Assembly: GCF_004011695.2 (NCBI RefSeq) | Contig: NC_082423.1 | Span: forward strand, 1,178,001-1,242,000 | DNA from: Ascochyta rabiei | Taxonomy: Eukaryota; Ascomycota; Dothideomycetes; Pleosporales; Didymellaceae | Length of the DNA stretch: 64,000 nucleotides | Direction: 5' to 3' | Part shown: positions 12,720 to 23,882 of the stretch, in pieces | How the letters are laid out: every line of letters starts with the position of its first letter | How positions within the stretch are numbered: the first letter of the stretch is position 1 | Notes under the pieces: model-generated | Told to the model about the DNA's origin: nothing | What the model saw: only the letters and a program-made list of their open reading frames with translations | Databases searched by the model: none | Translations under genes and position numbers: made by a program

Positions 12720-13200
12720 GCATTAAGTAAGGCCAGGTAGCTGTTAAGAGCAATCCCCTAGATGCTAGCTACGCTGTTGTCACGACGCCTCCTTAGTACT
12801 CTGCTAGGGCAGTACTGCTGTGCTGCTAGGCTACTAGGTTTTCCTATATTAAATAAGGCTAGGTAGCTATTAAGAGCAATCCTATAGACGCCAGCTACGC
12901 TGTTGTTACAACACTTCCTTATTTGCTAGATTCTTAACGTAGGTTAAGTCCGCAATTGTTAGCTCTATAGCTTAACAGGTAAGCAGTAGCTTAAACTAGA
13001 CGTTACAAAGGTTAACACTAAAGTAGTCCTTAGCTTAACCTGTAGGGAGCGTAACTGTTAGACGTTACAAAAGGTTAACACTAAGGCAGCCCTTAGCTTA
13101 ACCTGTAGGGAGCGTGACTTGTTAGATATTATAAGGGTTAACGCTAAAGCGTCCCTTAGCTCTAAAACCTGTAGGGAGTGTAATTGTTAGACGTTAGACG
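12720..13200. repeat. Short repeats in the Gypsy-C 3' noncoding region
   Basis: There are two kinds of repeat. First, a unit of about 67 bp containing GGTAGCT...TAAGAGCAATCC...GCTACGCTGTTGT occurs at 12726-12794 and 12856-12922. Second, a 62-65 bp unit starting TAGACGTTA and containing GGTTAAC and CTGTAGGGAG occurs three times in tandem from 12997, 13059 and 13123, with a partial fourth from 13188. These lie between the 3' LTR and the antisense frame. Their role is unknown. Confidence 0.75.
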
Positions 13201-13744
13201 TGTAGGGGCTATTAGCTCCCTGCGTCTTACAGGTGGCGACTAGCCCTAGGCTAGGGCCTGCCCTGCGTGTAGACGTTTGTTTATACTCTCTACAACCCCC
13301 TAGGTAGTTAGGTGCCTTATGCTAGGGGCTAAGGCCGCTTAGAGGCATAAGTAGTTAGACGTTGTCTGCCTTATAGGCTAGATTAGTAAGTCCCTAACTA
13401 GTAACGTCTGTAAGAGGATTGCCAGCAGCTCCTACAGCCCTGTTCCTGCGCAAACTAGTCTGGGATTTACTTATTTGTAGGGGATCTTGTCCGTATACTA
13501 GTAGTAACAGTAAGCTATTAGCCTTACTATACTTAACGCCTTACCTAGACCCTTACGCAGTACAGTCTAGGCCCTAGCATATTTATAATATAAATCTTAA
13601 GTGAGATTATTAGACATCTTCTAATTAGTTAATGGACGCGTGTTTAGATATAGCAAACTTTTGTTTATTTACGCAGCGCATTACGTTAGGTAAGAGAGCA
13701 GTTAGAGGTTAGGTTATTACTAGGTGCCTGCTAGGCTGCTAGGG

Positions 13745-13765
13745 CCTAGGTGTATATAAGGACTG
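13745..13765 (+). promoter_or_regulatory. TATA-box-like site before the Gypsy-C antisense frame
   Basis: A TATATAAGG motif at about 13752-13760, on the strand opposite to gag-pol, lies about 170 bp before the first ATG of the antisense frame. It is placed as a core promoter would be, but a TATA-like string is weak evidence in AT-rich RIP sequence. Confidence 0.3.
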
Positions 13766-13914
13766 TATTTCCCTACCTACAGTGCCTTATCACACACCCC
13801 TATCCTTATCTGCCACCTAACTCTTGCCTAAATTAACTCTTACCTACCTCTATTATAACTCCCCCGCCCCTATACATTACCTGCTAGGCCCTACCTAACT
13901 ACGTCTATTAGCTG

Positions 13915-14700
13915 CCCAACAACATGCAGCCCTAGCCCTCGCTCTTGCAATACTAGTGCTGCTACAGTATTACGCGCCTAACTACTTAATCTAAGTACAA
14001 TCCTAAGAGCACTATTAAGTTGTTTATGTACGTTTTCTGTTAACCTAGTAGGTATAGGCTCTGTAAGGATAACTTTAGTATATGCGCTAGCTGCGTAGAG
14101 GTAAAGGTTAGCAAGTATATTAAGGTATTTCCTGTGCTGCTCCTGTGTCTATCTATAACTGATACGTGTAGATTAACCCTATCTTCTGCTAAGCTATTAA
14201 CATGCTTAACTTCCTTATTAATTAAGCTGTACGCAAGACTAACAAGAAGACTATTAGGCAGGGCAACTAGGCGACTAAGGACTCCGTTAACAACACTATT
14301 TAGTTGTTCTAGTAGACTGCCTATAACTACGCTCTAGGCTGTTGTAACAGCTTTGTTACCTATAATGCTGTAGTTTGTTACTACATTAACAAGTCTAGTC
14401 TCTCTAAGACTAAGTACGCCTAAGCGCGCTAGGTTTTCTAGTTATATAACCTCTAGCAGTATATTATAAGTGTTGTTTTTCTCCTCTCTTTTCTTAAGGC
14501 TAATATAAGTAGGCTGCGGTCAGTACAGTTAGCGTAAAGCTGCCTAACAACATAGTTATTAATACTATAATTAAAGAGCACTTCTAGAAGACAGGTTGTG
14601 CGAACAAGGCAGAGAAGCGCTGGTACTACTATAGTACTAACCTGCTGTTATCTGCCTAGGCTCCTACTGCCGCCTTCTAGAGGGTATCTACGTTGCCTAC
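13915..14700 (+). pseudogene. Gypsy-C antisense reading frame downstream of pol
   Basis: This + strand frame starts at an ATG near 13924 and contains only scattered TAG codons. It passes through a Cys-rich patch at about 14030-14100 (CK...C-x2-C) and continues into an open 67-codon stretch (14134-14337) that is Leu/Arg/Thr-rich. The location and orientation match the antisense frame of Gypsy-B, although sequence similarity is not obvious by eye. Function unknown; an accessory antisense ORF is inferred. Confidence 0.4.
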
Positions 14701-15089
14701 AAAGCTTACTCTAGGTAGCTGTTAACGCTATAGCCCCTCCTTTAATATAAGCCTAAGTGCAGGTTATAGCAGTCCTTCTGCCTAGTGTAGTAGTAGTTGT
14801 AAAGACTCTCTACTTCTATATTAACTTTTAATAAACCTTATAATTAGTCTTCTCTTCTAACTTAAACGTGCTATTCTTGCTAGTAATATATTAGATAGAC
14901 GCTAGGCCTCCTTTAGCTACCAGCTGCACTTATTCTAGAAGCGTCCATCCTTACTTCTTAGCTAGGTTAGAAGGATATCCTTTTTAGGAGGCAGACTTCT
15001 TAGGACGTCCTCTCTTACGCTTTAGTAGCGTTAGTTCCCTAGGCACTGCCTAGTTACCTGCTGATAGATTACCTGCGCAAACGCTTTAG

Positions 15090-18000
15090 TAATAATCCTA
15101 AAGGATCTTATTGCAGTAGTTAAGATAGTTAAGTGGTTCCTAGGTTGCCTCTTTGTTAGGCTAACCTAGCTACTTAACTCTGTACTCCCTTCCTTAGGCT
15201 ACAGTGTCTTAGTGTAATAGTATACCTTCAACCTTATACCTATTACTAGGTAGAATGTCTTCTAGTATGCTAATAGGACCTAGCTAAAACCTGCTGTTCT
15301 CTAGGGGTTCCCTCTAGCGCTTAAGTAATAATACATTAAACACTAGGTGCACTCTGTCTATTAATATGGGGAGCTTCAGCCTATACGCTAGCTTTCCTAT
15401 CTTCCTAAGTACTACAAATAGTCTAAGGTAGTAAGCGTTAAACTTCTTTAAAGGACAGCTTGTTATTAGGTTCTTAGCCTGTAGGAGGACTAAGTCCCCC
15501 TTAGTAAAGTATTAGTCTAACCTCTTTGTATTGTACTACTAGGCGTTGCCCTTTTGTGTGTACTCTAAGGCCTCTTTTACTATTCTCTACATGTCGTGCG
15601 AGCGCTCTAAGCGTCCAGCAACCTGCCTACGCAGCTCCAGCGTGGTTCTGTCTTTGTCCTAGACAGCTGGGGGCTTTTAGAGCTAGTACTTATTAGGTAT
15701 CCTATTAAATCCCTTAGGGTTAGTGCTAAAGGTAACCTTAATAGGAGATTCTCTATATACAGAGTAAGCTTTAGAGTTGTAGGCATACTTAGTATATAGC
15801 AGGAGGTCTACCTAGTTATTGTATTAGTAGTTTATGTATATGCGTAAGTACATCTCTAACTCCTAATTCTAACGCTCTATTTGCCTGTCTGTCTAGGGAT
15901 AGAACGCTGTACTAAGCTGGTAGTTAATTGTTAGGTAGTAGCAAATATTAGACTAAAATTGGCTAGTAAACACTAAACCTTAATCTAACAGCAGCGTATC
16001 TAGTAGTCCTTGCTTTAAGAAGCTCTATTCCATTAACAGTTTAGCTAGGTGCTAGGCAGTAATTGTCTTAGTATAGGGTAGGTACTAGACATACTTACTA
16101 AACTAGTCTATAAGGACTAGTATAGCGTTATACTTGTTCCCCTTAGTGTCTATTAACTTTAGCAGGTCTGTTATAAAGTTAAGGGAGAAGTGCTACTAGG
16201 CTGTATTAGGGACTGGAAGTAGTGTAAGTAATCCCTACAGTTTATGTCTCCTAACTTTGTAGAGTTAGCACTTAGGGCACCTTTAGATGTAGTAATGTAC
16301 GTCCTTTATCAGCCCTAGCTAATAGTACTTCTTCTTAAGTACTTTAGCAGTCTTATCTACGCCATAGTAACCTCCTATAGGGTTATTATAGTTCCTTAAT
16401 AGGATAGTGTGGCGCAGAGTAATATTATTAGGAATCTAAACTTTCCTACTCCTGCGTAAGGTCCCACTTAGGTTAACCTCCTAGTAGTGTTGTGCCTTCT
16501 TTGCTCCGCTATCTGTTCTAGTTGTTAGTAACAGCTTTCTAGGGTATAGTACGTCCTGTTGCTAGACCTGCTTAATAAAATCTGCTAGGATTAATAGTGT
16601 ATCTAGGGCAAAAGCAGAATCTCCTTATGTGGCTTTATTTGTAAGGTTTATAGGGGCACTAACTCTGCCGTCTAGGCTATAAAGGAGAGCTTTAGCAACG
16701 TTAAAGTCTAGTCCCCTAGCTTTAGTATTAGGCTAATCCTAACCTTAGTTAATAGATAGAGGATTAGGGTTTATAGGAGACAAATCTCTATAACTAATCT
16801 AATATTAGTGGAATTCCTTAGGGACAACTTTAGGTAGTTGCTAGACTGCTGCTAGGTCCGCTATAGGTACGTTAAGCCTAGATGTTACCTATGCATTATT
16901 TTAAGCCCTAGACTTATAAATTGTCTAGATTTAAAGCTTTTATTGTAAGGTAGGCAGCATAGCGTCCTGCAGGGCCTGCTGTTCTCTAACCTTAAGACCT
17001 TCTACGTAACCTAGACGCCTTAATAGGCTGTCTGCTGCGTTTTTAGGTCCTAGCTTGTATTTAACTTTAAAGTTAAATCTTGCTAGCTCCTTTGCCTATT
17101 AGGCTTGCTTAGGAGAGAGCTTCTTTGTTGTTATAAAGTACCTTAGGTTATTGTAATCTAAGAGTACTCTAATCGTCGCTAGGGCGTGTTTAAGATAGTG
17201 TCTCTACTGCCTAAAGGCTTTAACAATTGCAGACAGTTCTTTATTGTAGGTATGCTATCTAATAGATAGGCCTGTAAACCTCTAGCTCTAAAATGCTACA
17301 GGCTTCTAGTGTAGCTCTGTAGACACTTTAGACGTTTAGGGTTGTAACAGGATAGCTGCTATAGCAAAGTCTAACGCGTTAGTAAGGACAATAATAGGCT
17401 TGTTTAGGTTAAAGTGCTAAAGCACTAGGGCCTTTATAAACTTCTCCCTAATTGTAAGGAACGCTGTGCGCGCTTCCTCTAGCCAGTGCCATAGTTTATA
17501 CTATTTTATTAGTCCCTTCTAACTCCTCTTTAGTCTTGCCCCCCCCCTCTTCTTAACTAGGGACCCCCTAGTCCTCTGCTAGGTGTTGGGCGGCTGTTAT
17601 ATAGTTAATAAGCAGCTAAATAATTCCTAAGTAGTTAAATATAAACTGCTAATAAAAGTTAGTAAAGCCTAAGAACACTTAAATATCCTTATAACTAGAA
17701 AGTTTAGGCTATTTAGTAATAGTACGGACCCTCTTAGGATCTATTACCACACCGTCTAGAGTAATAACAAATCCTAGAAACTCTACTAACTTGCTAGAGA
17801 AGACGCACTTACTTGCCTTCACAAACATTCCCTATTTAACTAGGCAATTAAGGACCTCTTTAACGTGCTTGTTGTGGTCTTTTTTGTCCTAGGAATAGAT
17901 AAGGATGTTGTCTAGGTAAACCACGCAGATCCTATCTAGTAGGCCTCCTAGAGCTCTGTAGATATAGGATTAGAACGTGGCTAGTGCGTTAGCTAAGCTA

Positions 18001-19000
18001 AACAGTATTACTAGGTATTTAAAATAACTGTATCACGTCTTAAACGCAGTCTTCTACTTGTTGCCCTTCTTAATCTAGAGCCTATAGTAGGTGTTACGTA
18101 GATCTAGCTTAGTAAAGACCTTTGCTTTTAACAGACAATCTATTATCTTGCTTACTAGCAGGATAGGATACTAATTCTTAATAGTTATCTTATTTAATCC
18201 CTAATAATTAACACACAATCTTATAGTGCTATTAGGTTTAGGAACAAACAGGATAGGTGCTTCTGCCAGCAACTTGCTTAGGCGGATCTAGCCCTTCTCC
18301 TGTGCTGCCTTAAGGTATTCCTAGAGTATATCTAGTTCTTAGCAGAACAGGTTATAGATTAGGAGGTTAGGAACCTTAGTACCTGCCTTAATCTCTATAG
18401 AGTGATTATACTCCTAGTAGGGCGCTAATACACTTGTCTAGCGTTTACTAAACGCAAACTACTTATAATAGAGGTGCTTAGGCACGTATTTAAGCTCTTC
18501 TATGTCTAGGGCATTAGCCTCTAGTATAGGGCTACTATTAATTCCTACTGCTATAATCCTTAACTACTCAGCAAGGGTTGCGTCTAGCGTCTGTCTGTTA
18601 TCTGTCTAGTAGACGTCTGTTAGGCCCCCTATACCTAGACTCTTAGACTGTAGTAGGTATAGATGCTTGCCTAGGTCTAGGTTACTAAATAATTGTTTAG
18701 CAGTTACTAGCTAGACTCTCTTAATGTTGTCTGTAAACTACTTATAGGTTCCTGCAGAGAAACAGATATATAGGTCCGCCTTAGCTAGCTATAGATAACC
18801 TAATACTAGGTTGTATCTAACAAATAATATAGACTAGAATTTAGTTAGACTAACTGTCTTAGGTGTTCCCTTACTGTTGTAGCAGACTATTGTTAACTAG
18901 TACTGCTCTGTTAACAACAGCTTTGTATTGTCCAGGACTACCACGTTTAGTCGCTGGTCCGTTCCCTTTAGGTTAAGCCCTAGGTCTTTAGCTACCTGTT
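15090..19000 (-). pseudogene. Gypsy-C pol: protease, RT, RNase H, integrase, chromodomain (dead)
   Basis: Reading down the minus strand: aspartic protease region about 19000-18600; RT about 18330-17640 with ILFVPKPN, LCVNYQGLN, FTKLDL and the catalytic box YLDN (mutated codon AAC at 17907-17909); RNase H about 17480-17100; integrase core about 16200-15750 with an LIDQFSKYVQ-like stretch; C-terminal chromodomain about 15290-15150, with VEGIL and a W-to-stop EPL motif. Frames are long but broken by TAG stops. Codons and order are typical of fungal chromoviruses. Confidence 0.82.
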
Positions 19001-19399
19001 TAGTAATAAGGTTTAGCTCTAAACCTAAGTTGTACAAGGCCTAGAGAGTCCTAGGGTTACCCTTAGAGTTAATTAGCTGGATAGTAACTACTATACAGGT
19101 TTATTTCCCTTTAGTCTCTAGCCCTAGTTATAGGTAGGAAAGGTTAGTAACTAGGGCTTCCTATTTCCCTAGTTGCTACTAGGTTGTTAATTACTGCCTC
19201 TGCGGCCTCTCTAATAGCTCTGTTGCTAATAGCCCTAAGGGTTTTGCCCCTAATTTAGCTAATAATAACTACCCCAATTAGATTGTTAGTAGTAATTGCC
19301 CCTATAGGACCCCTTACCTCCTGCTAAATTAGCGTTATTAGTTGCTGGCTAGGAGTCTCCTGGCTGCTTTCTGGCGTTGCTCCTAGAGGGGGTTAAGGC

Positions 19400-20473
19400 C
19401 TGGCTGTAGTGCCTTTTAAATCCTCCCCTATTAGAAGAAGAGTAAGGTCTTTTGTTTTAACTGCTGCCTTTAGCCTAGAGGCTTAAGTTTAAGGGGACTG
19501 TTACGGTCTCTGCGTTACAGAGGGCCCATTTAAACTCTATCTACTTAGTAATATATTCTAGGCTGCTATTACGCTAGATCTTATGTTAGAGTTTATAGGG
19601 AGTAAGGCTCTATACAAACACTATCTTAAACTTATAGTTATCTGTGCTGTTATTAAACTTAGCAAAGTTACAGGGCAGTAGAGACTCTTGCTTGTTTAAC
19701 TTTATTAGGAAGGTGTTAACAGAATTGTTAGCCTTCTACTTATAGTTAAAGTACTTATTATAGTTCTTATACTAAGTAAAGACTAGGTCTTATATAAGCT
19801 ACTCCTCCTCTATATAGAAGGTAGCCCAGGTTTAGATTAATCCCTTATTAATATGTTGTTAGATTAATTTATAATAGACACTATAGTAGATAGTGCCTAT
19901 AATCTAATAGGTGCGGGTTACAGAGTCTTTAACTACTTAAGCGTACTAGAACGCTGTGTCTATGTCCTTAATCTACTAGTCTACCTGCTAGGTTAATAGA
20001 GGCTTGTTATCTGTCCTAAGTTTTAGCTTAGGTTAGACGTTGTTAAGGACTTATATTATCTTGCTAGCCTTATTAAACACTAGGCGGTAGCTACCTGGTA
20101 TGGGTCTAATGTGCGTCCACTACAGGGTCTCTACTACCTAGTTAAATTACTGCTGCTAGATTTTAATTTCTTGTTTAGGGGCACTAGACAATTCTGCCTT
20201 ATTAAGTGCCTCTAGCAATAACAGGATAGAAGCCTGTAGTAACTCTATTTGTGTAACGTGTAGCGTTAGGACGTCTAGCGTTGCAATGCTTGCTGCTGTA
20301 GTAGCTAACCTACCCCTAATGTAAGGGTTAAGCAGTAGCTCTATAGGTGCTAGCAATACCCTAGGCGCGTTGTTGCGGCATTGTGCATCCAGCTCCTAAC
20401 TAAGGTTGTTGCAAGGGGGCAACTCCTCTACGTTGCTAGTGGTTAAGCAGAGGTTGCGTTGTCCTCCAGCCAT
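19400..20473 (-). pseudogene. Gypsy-C gag (dead)
   Basis: Starts at an ATG at 20473 on the minus strand (MAGGQRN), 75 bp inside the 5' LTR border. An open stretch of 66 codons (20356-20156) is Leu/Ala-rich. After it the frame continues through TAG stops into a capsid-like region (around 19,600-19,950). A Ser/Asn/Arg/Gly-rich tail around 19,200-19,450 resembles the basic nucleocapsid end of gag. No clear CCHC knuckle was found. Confidence 0.65.
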
Positions 20474-20547
20474 TACTAATGGCTGAGTTTTTTCCTGTCT
20501 CTCTGCTGCTAATTAGCTGCCTGTTCTAAGAGGAAGTATAAAGGATT

Positions 20548-20745
20548 TGAATTATAAGGGCACTGTAGGCAGGCAATAGAGCAGAGCGATATAGGATGAA
20601 ATAATAGGTAATATTAATAGATAAGACAAATCCTTAATAGATAAGTCTTTAGGTGTGTAGGTGTTATATACTGGTCGGTGGGTCTCTAGGCTTAGCCTAG
20701 GACCTAACTAAGGTATCCCCTGCTGTAGGGAGAACACCTATAACA
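20548..20745 (-). repeat. 5' LTR of Gypsy-C
   Basis: 198 bp, pairing with 12387-12582. It ends TATAACA at 20745, directly before Gypsy-A host sequence that matches the 3' noncoding region of Gypsy-A copy 2 (about 28,540-28,575 inverted). Confidence 0.8.
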
Positions 20746-20867
20746 TGTTGCAGGTGTGTAAAGACATCTTAACTTACAGGTTACTAGATATAGAGATTAT
20801 AGATTATATAAAACTCTAACAGACAATTATACAGTTTAAGGACAAAATAAAGAGAAAGAGGAGATAG

Positions 20868-21351
20868 TGTTAAAATCCTGTGCTAGGGCACAGCATAAAC
20901 ATAAGTACTAGCTAACTAAGACCCCTAACTCTACTATAAAGGAACAAACTATAGAGAATGATAGAACAGAAAGGGTTATTATATAACTGCTTATTAATAA
21001 GCATAATATATATAACTACTTATTAATAAGTATAGTATAATATACTTGTCTATAAGCACCTTTATATATTTTATTAGACTAACTCTAGTTACTTGTTAAT
21101 AAGTATTATATCTTCTTAATATATAGTTTATAGGAACATAACCCTTCTAGTTTATATTTAACCTTATTAATTAAGTTTGTCTTTAGAATCTTAACCTGCT
21201 CTTTAACTAGACAGTCTACTCTGTACTATTTATTACACCCTATCTTTATAAGCTTTGCTTAGTTAATAACCCTAACCAATCCACTAGTACTTATCCTCGA
21301 GAGTTTATAGAATTAGTGCTTATGGTCTTTAACTAAAGTACGACTTCAACA
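20868..21351 (+). repeat. 3' LTR of Gypsy-A copy 1
   Basis: 484 bp, starts TGTTAAAATC and ends CAACA. It is preceded by a purine-rich tract (agagaaagaggagatag), the expected polypurine primer site of a + strand element. It is followed by gcggt, the possible partner of gtaat before 1161. Confidence 0.85.
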
Positions 21352-21666
21352 GCGGTATAACACACTAGTTACCTAAAGTCTTTTCTAATTCCTCTCTAAC
21401 TTATTACTAACTTAGTGCTGTTACATCCGTGTCTACCCTACACCCTAGGCTAGCACTCTAATTCTTCCTAACTCTTATAAGGTATAAAAGGCACAAGGTT
21501 AACAGGTATAGAGATCTAGTTTTTAAGTATTCTTTTGTACAAGACCTATAGAAATATAACAATTCTCTGTGTAAACTATCCCAGTGCTCCCATACACCTC
21601 GTAGCGGATACCCACATCTTTTAGAGACTTCTATCATCCTGCCTTGTTACAACTATTTTAAATAAA

Positions 21667-21915
21667 GAAGAACTAGACGTATATTTAAAAGAAGATGTTA
21701 TAAGTAAAAGTATAAGTATCTTAGACTATTATAAAGCTAATAGAGATAGGTTTCCTATATTATATAAGATAGCTAAAGATTATTTAGCTATAACTTCTAA
21801 CTCTAGCCCTAGTAAATCTACATTTACTAGAGTAAGTAATATAATAACTAAGTAAAGAAACAGGCTATTACCTACTACTATAAAACAGTTAATAACTTTA
21901 TAATCTTAGAATATT
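21667..21915 (+). pseudogene. hAT transposase C-terminal dimerisation domain, fragment
   Basis: A mostly open + strand frame reads like the C-terminal hAT dimerisation domain of fungal hAT transposases. It starts EELDVYLKED, then has a W-lacking YYKANRDRFP segment, then the hallmark LA-x-TSNSSPSKSTF and a following KRNRLLP-like block (in the family typically KRN-RL-P). A TAA interrupts the last part. The N-terminal DDE region is absent upstream, where the sequence changes at about 21,660. It is a broken remnant of a DNA transposon. Confidence 0.75.
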
Positions 21916-23255
21916 ATAGATAACGAAGAACTAGAGATCAATAATAATAGATCCGAATTTTCTATTATAAGTATTAATAATATAGAAGTTAAGATTAGAT
22001 ACAATAATACAAAGGAGTATAGCTTTCTAGAAAATAGTACATGTTCTTTCATAAAATAAATATAATAGAAAGCAATAATTTTTTAAATATAACTTTGTAA
22101 CCAATGCTTAATATAGAAAAGCTATAATAGTTATTTAAGTTATTTAATTTCTTTAGTTTATAAGTATTTTTTCTAAAAATTCTATTTACTTACTTTATAC
22201 TAATTCTATCTGCTTCTATATAGTACTTAAGTAAGAATTATATTATAATATAAAAGAGTTTAGGTTACAAAAGTAATATATTTCACTTTAAATATACTAT
22301 ACTAATCCTATTTACTTCTTTTAGTAATTCTGGTAGTAGTTACTATTAAGTTCTTTCTATTACAGCTAAGATTTAGAATCAACCTTCCTATTAATCTATT
22401 TGTTTGTTAGTATTCTATCTATTAAAAAGCTAAACCTAACTATTTTTAGCGTTATTAAAGCTTTTAGTTATCTAATTTTTAGTTAAAATTCTACAAAGCT
22501 TATACTTTCTTGTATTTCTACTATTAGAACATAGGCTTACTAGTAGTAATATTCAAGATTAAAACCTAAGCTTACAAGGAATCTATATTAAGTTTTTTTA
22601 ATTTGGTACTATAATTTTTTTAATTTAAGCGTAAACTTAGTAAAATTTCTAAGTATATCTAGATTAAAAGTAGATAAACTATAAGATATGTAAAACTTAC
22701 TTAAAGTAGTATTTTTAATAACTTTTTTTAAAAAAACTAGAGTTTTTAAGCAAACTTGAACTCTTAAACAGAAGGATTTTTAAAGCTAGGCTTTAAAGCT
22801 AATATACTATACTTTTCAACCTAAATAACTTCTATAATATTATAATTTTCTATATTAAAATAAATTTAAAATTAAAAATTAAAAATTTAAAGCTTTTCTT
22901 ATTTCACCAGGTAATTACTTAGTAATTACTATTTCTGAAGTGTTACTTTACTATTTATTTTTACTTTTTAGTAATTTCTATATAGTAAAATATTAATTAC
23001 TTAGTAATTACTATTTTACTATTTTCCCCGTCTATAAGTTGTAGTAGGTTTAGTTTACAAGTTCTAAACGATTTACCTATCTATTATATTTTAGACTGCC
23101 TAATTAGGTAAGGTTCTGACTTAGCACGTGCTACTCTTACAAACACTAAAACCTTAAAAAAATAATTAAAAATAGATATTTGCTGCTGCAACAAAGGTGC
23201 ACGCATTGTTTAGGGAGCGTAGGGATTACAGGCTATGCGAAATTAAAGGGCGCCC
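21916..23255. other. AT-rich intergenic sequence, no gene
   Basis: Very AT-rich, without homopolymeric coding structure. Around 22,905-23,015 it contains repeated TTAGTAATTACTATT palindromes that match a second site at 52,147-52,265. Nothing else is recognised until the TRIM-like element. Confidence 0.6.
22905..23015. repeat. AT-rich palindromic repeat, MITE-like (copy 1)
   Basis: The motif TTAGTAATTACTATTT occurs twice (about 22,918-22,933 and 22,995-23,010), with related AGTAATT and TACTATT strings between. A string ending TTAGTAATTACTATTTTACTA is shared with 52,233-52,253 at the other edge of the TE block. This may be the terminus of a palindromic MITE or a hAT-type end. The limits are unclear. 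Confidence 0.45.
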
Positions 23256-23877
23256 TGTGAGGGCTCGGCTCGAACCCACCTGAGCCACACGGACCAAAAA
23301 GGTACACTAATCCATTAGATAGATTGACTAGGGTTTAAACAGTATAAATACCCGTGACAGTATACCCCTCTCCTCTAAGGCTTAACCTAAGACTTGCTTA
23401 GGCAAGCCTATTGCCCCTAGGCGCTGCCCTTGACGTGTAGTGCCGAAGTCTATAACGCCCCTAGGCACTCCCCTTAACGCCTCAGCGCCTCCAGGGCTCC
23501 CCCTTAACAAGCTGGCTAACCAGTCAGGGTATGTATTCCTCTAGAGCGTGCTCCTTAAGCCTAGGTTGCTGCAAACGCTGCCTAGGACTAGGCCAGGCTT
23601 AACCCAGGTCTGCCACGTGGCCATACTAGACCTCTTAGCAGCAACAGCGTAGCAGCTAAAGGGCCCCGCCTCACGCTTCAGCCAAAATTAGCTGGCCTAG
23701 CTGCCTAGGAGTAGTAGCAGGTGAGGATTAAACCTGCAACCTGCACACGCTCCCAAGATCTAATGGATTACTCTGTGAGGGCTCGGCTCGAACCCACCTG
23801 AGCCACACAGACCAAAAAGGTACAGTAATCCATTAGATGGATTGACTGGGGTTCGAACAGTATGAATATCCGTGACA
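23256..23877. mobile_element. TRIM-like non-autonomous LTR element
   Basis: Two direct repeats of 104 bp, 23256-23359 and 23774-23877, each begin TGTGAGGGCTCGG and end GTGACA. They flank a 414-bp GC-rich interior with no ORF. The element is bordered by an exact 5-bp duplication, cgccc, at 23251-23255 and 23878-23882. TG...CA ends, a 5-bp duplication and total size of 622 bp fit a terminal-repeat retrotransposon in miniature (TRIM). The two repeats differ at about eight positions, mainly transitions such as tttaaac/ttcgaac. Both contain the hairpins GGCTC...GAGCC and, in the second copy, AATCCAT-TAG-ATGGATT. tRNA-like strings (GGTTCGAGCC, and a GGTTTAATCC-like string on the minus strand inside) hint at a tRNA-derived part. 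Confidence 0.8.
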
Positions 23878-23882
23878 CGCCC

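Larger units (their letters stand above)
12387..20745 (-). mobile_element. Gypsy-C, chromovirus on the minus strand
   Basis: An 8.36-kb LTR retrotransposon bounded by similar LTRs at 12387-12582 and 20548-20745. The 3' side (left) has a G-rich polypurine tract on the minus strand (12584-12600) next to the LTR. The 5' side has gag starting 75 bp from the LTR. Gag and pol lie on the minus strand, with an additional opposite-strand frame and repeats in the 3' noncoding region. It inserted next to or into Gypsy-B copy 1, within Gypsy-A. No clean target duplication is visible because host sequence on the left side was lost. Confidence 0.82.
1161..21351 (+). mobile_element. Gypsy-A copy 1, Ty3/gypsy chromovirus, split by nested elements
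   Basis: This is an LTR retrotransposon with order LTR, gag, protease, RT, RNase H, integrase, chromodomain, LTR on the plus strand. Its own sequence is 1161-7040 and 20746-21351; the rest is later insertions (Gypsy-B copy 1 and Gypsy-C). The LTRs begin TGTTA and end AACA. A polypurine tract (about 20851-20867) precedes the 3' LTR. The flanking pentamers are gtaat on the left and gcggt on the right. They differ only by C-to-T and G-to-A changes, so they may be a RIP-altered target duplication. Compared with copy 2 (27962-50590), about 240 bp of 3' untranslated sequence is missing at the nested insertion. All genes carry many stops, so the element is dead. Confidence 0.85.

Noticed and set aside
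12996..13200. CRISPR-like array
   Set aside because: Repeats are contiguous 62-65 bp tandem units without spacers, in a fungal retrotransposon 3' region.
23256..23359. A tRNA gene in the TRIM-like repeat
   Set aside because: A GGTTCGAGCC string and a 7-nt-loop hairpin occur, but the arms do not fold into a cloverleaf and the T-stem does not pair; treated as tRNA-like strings only.
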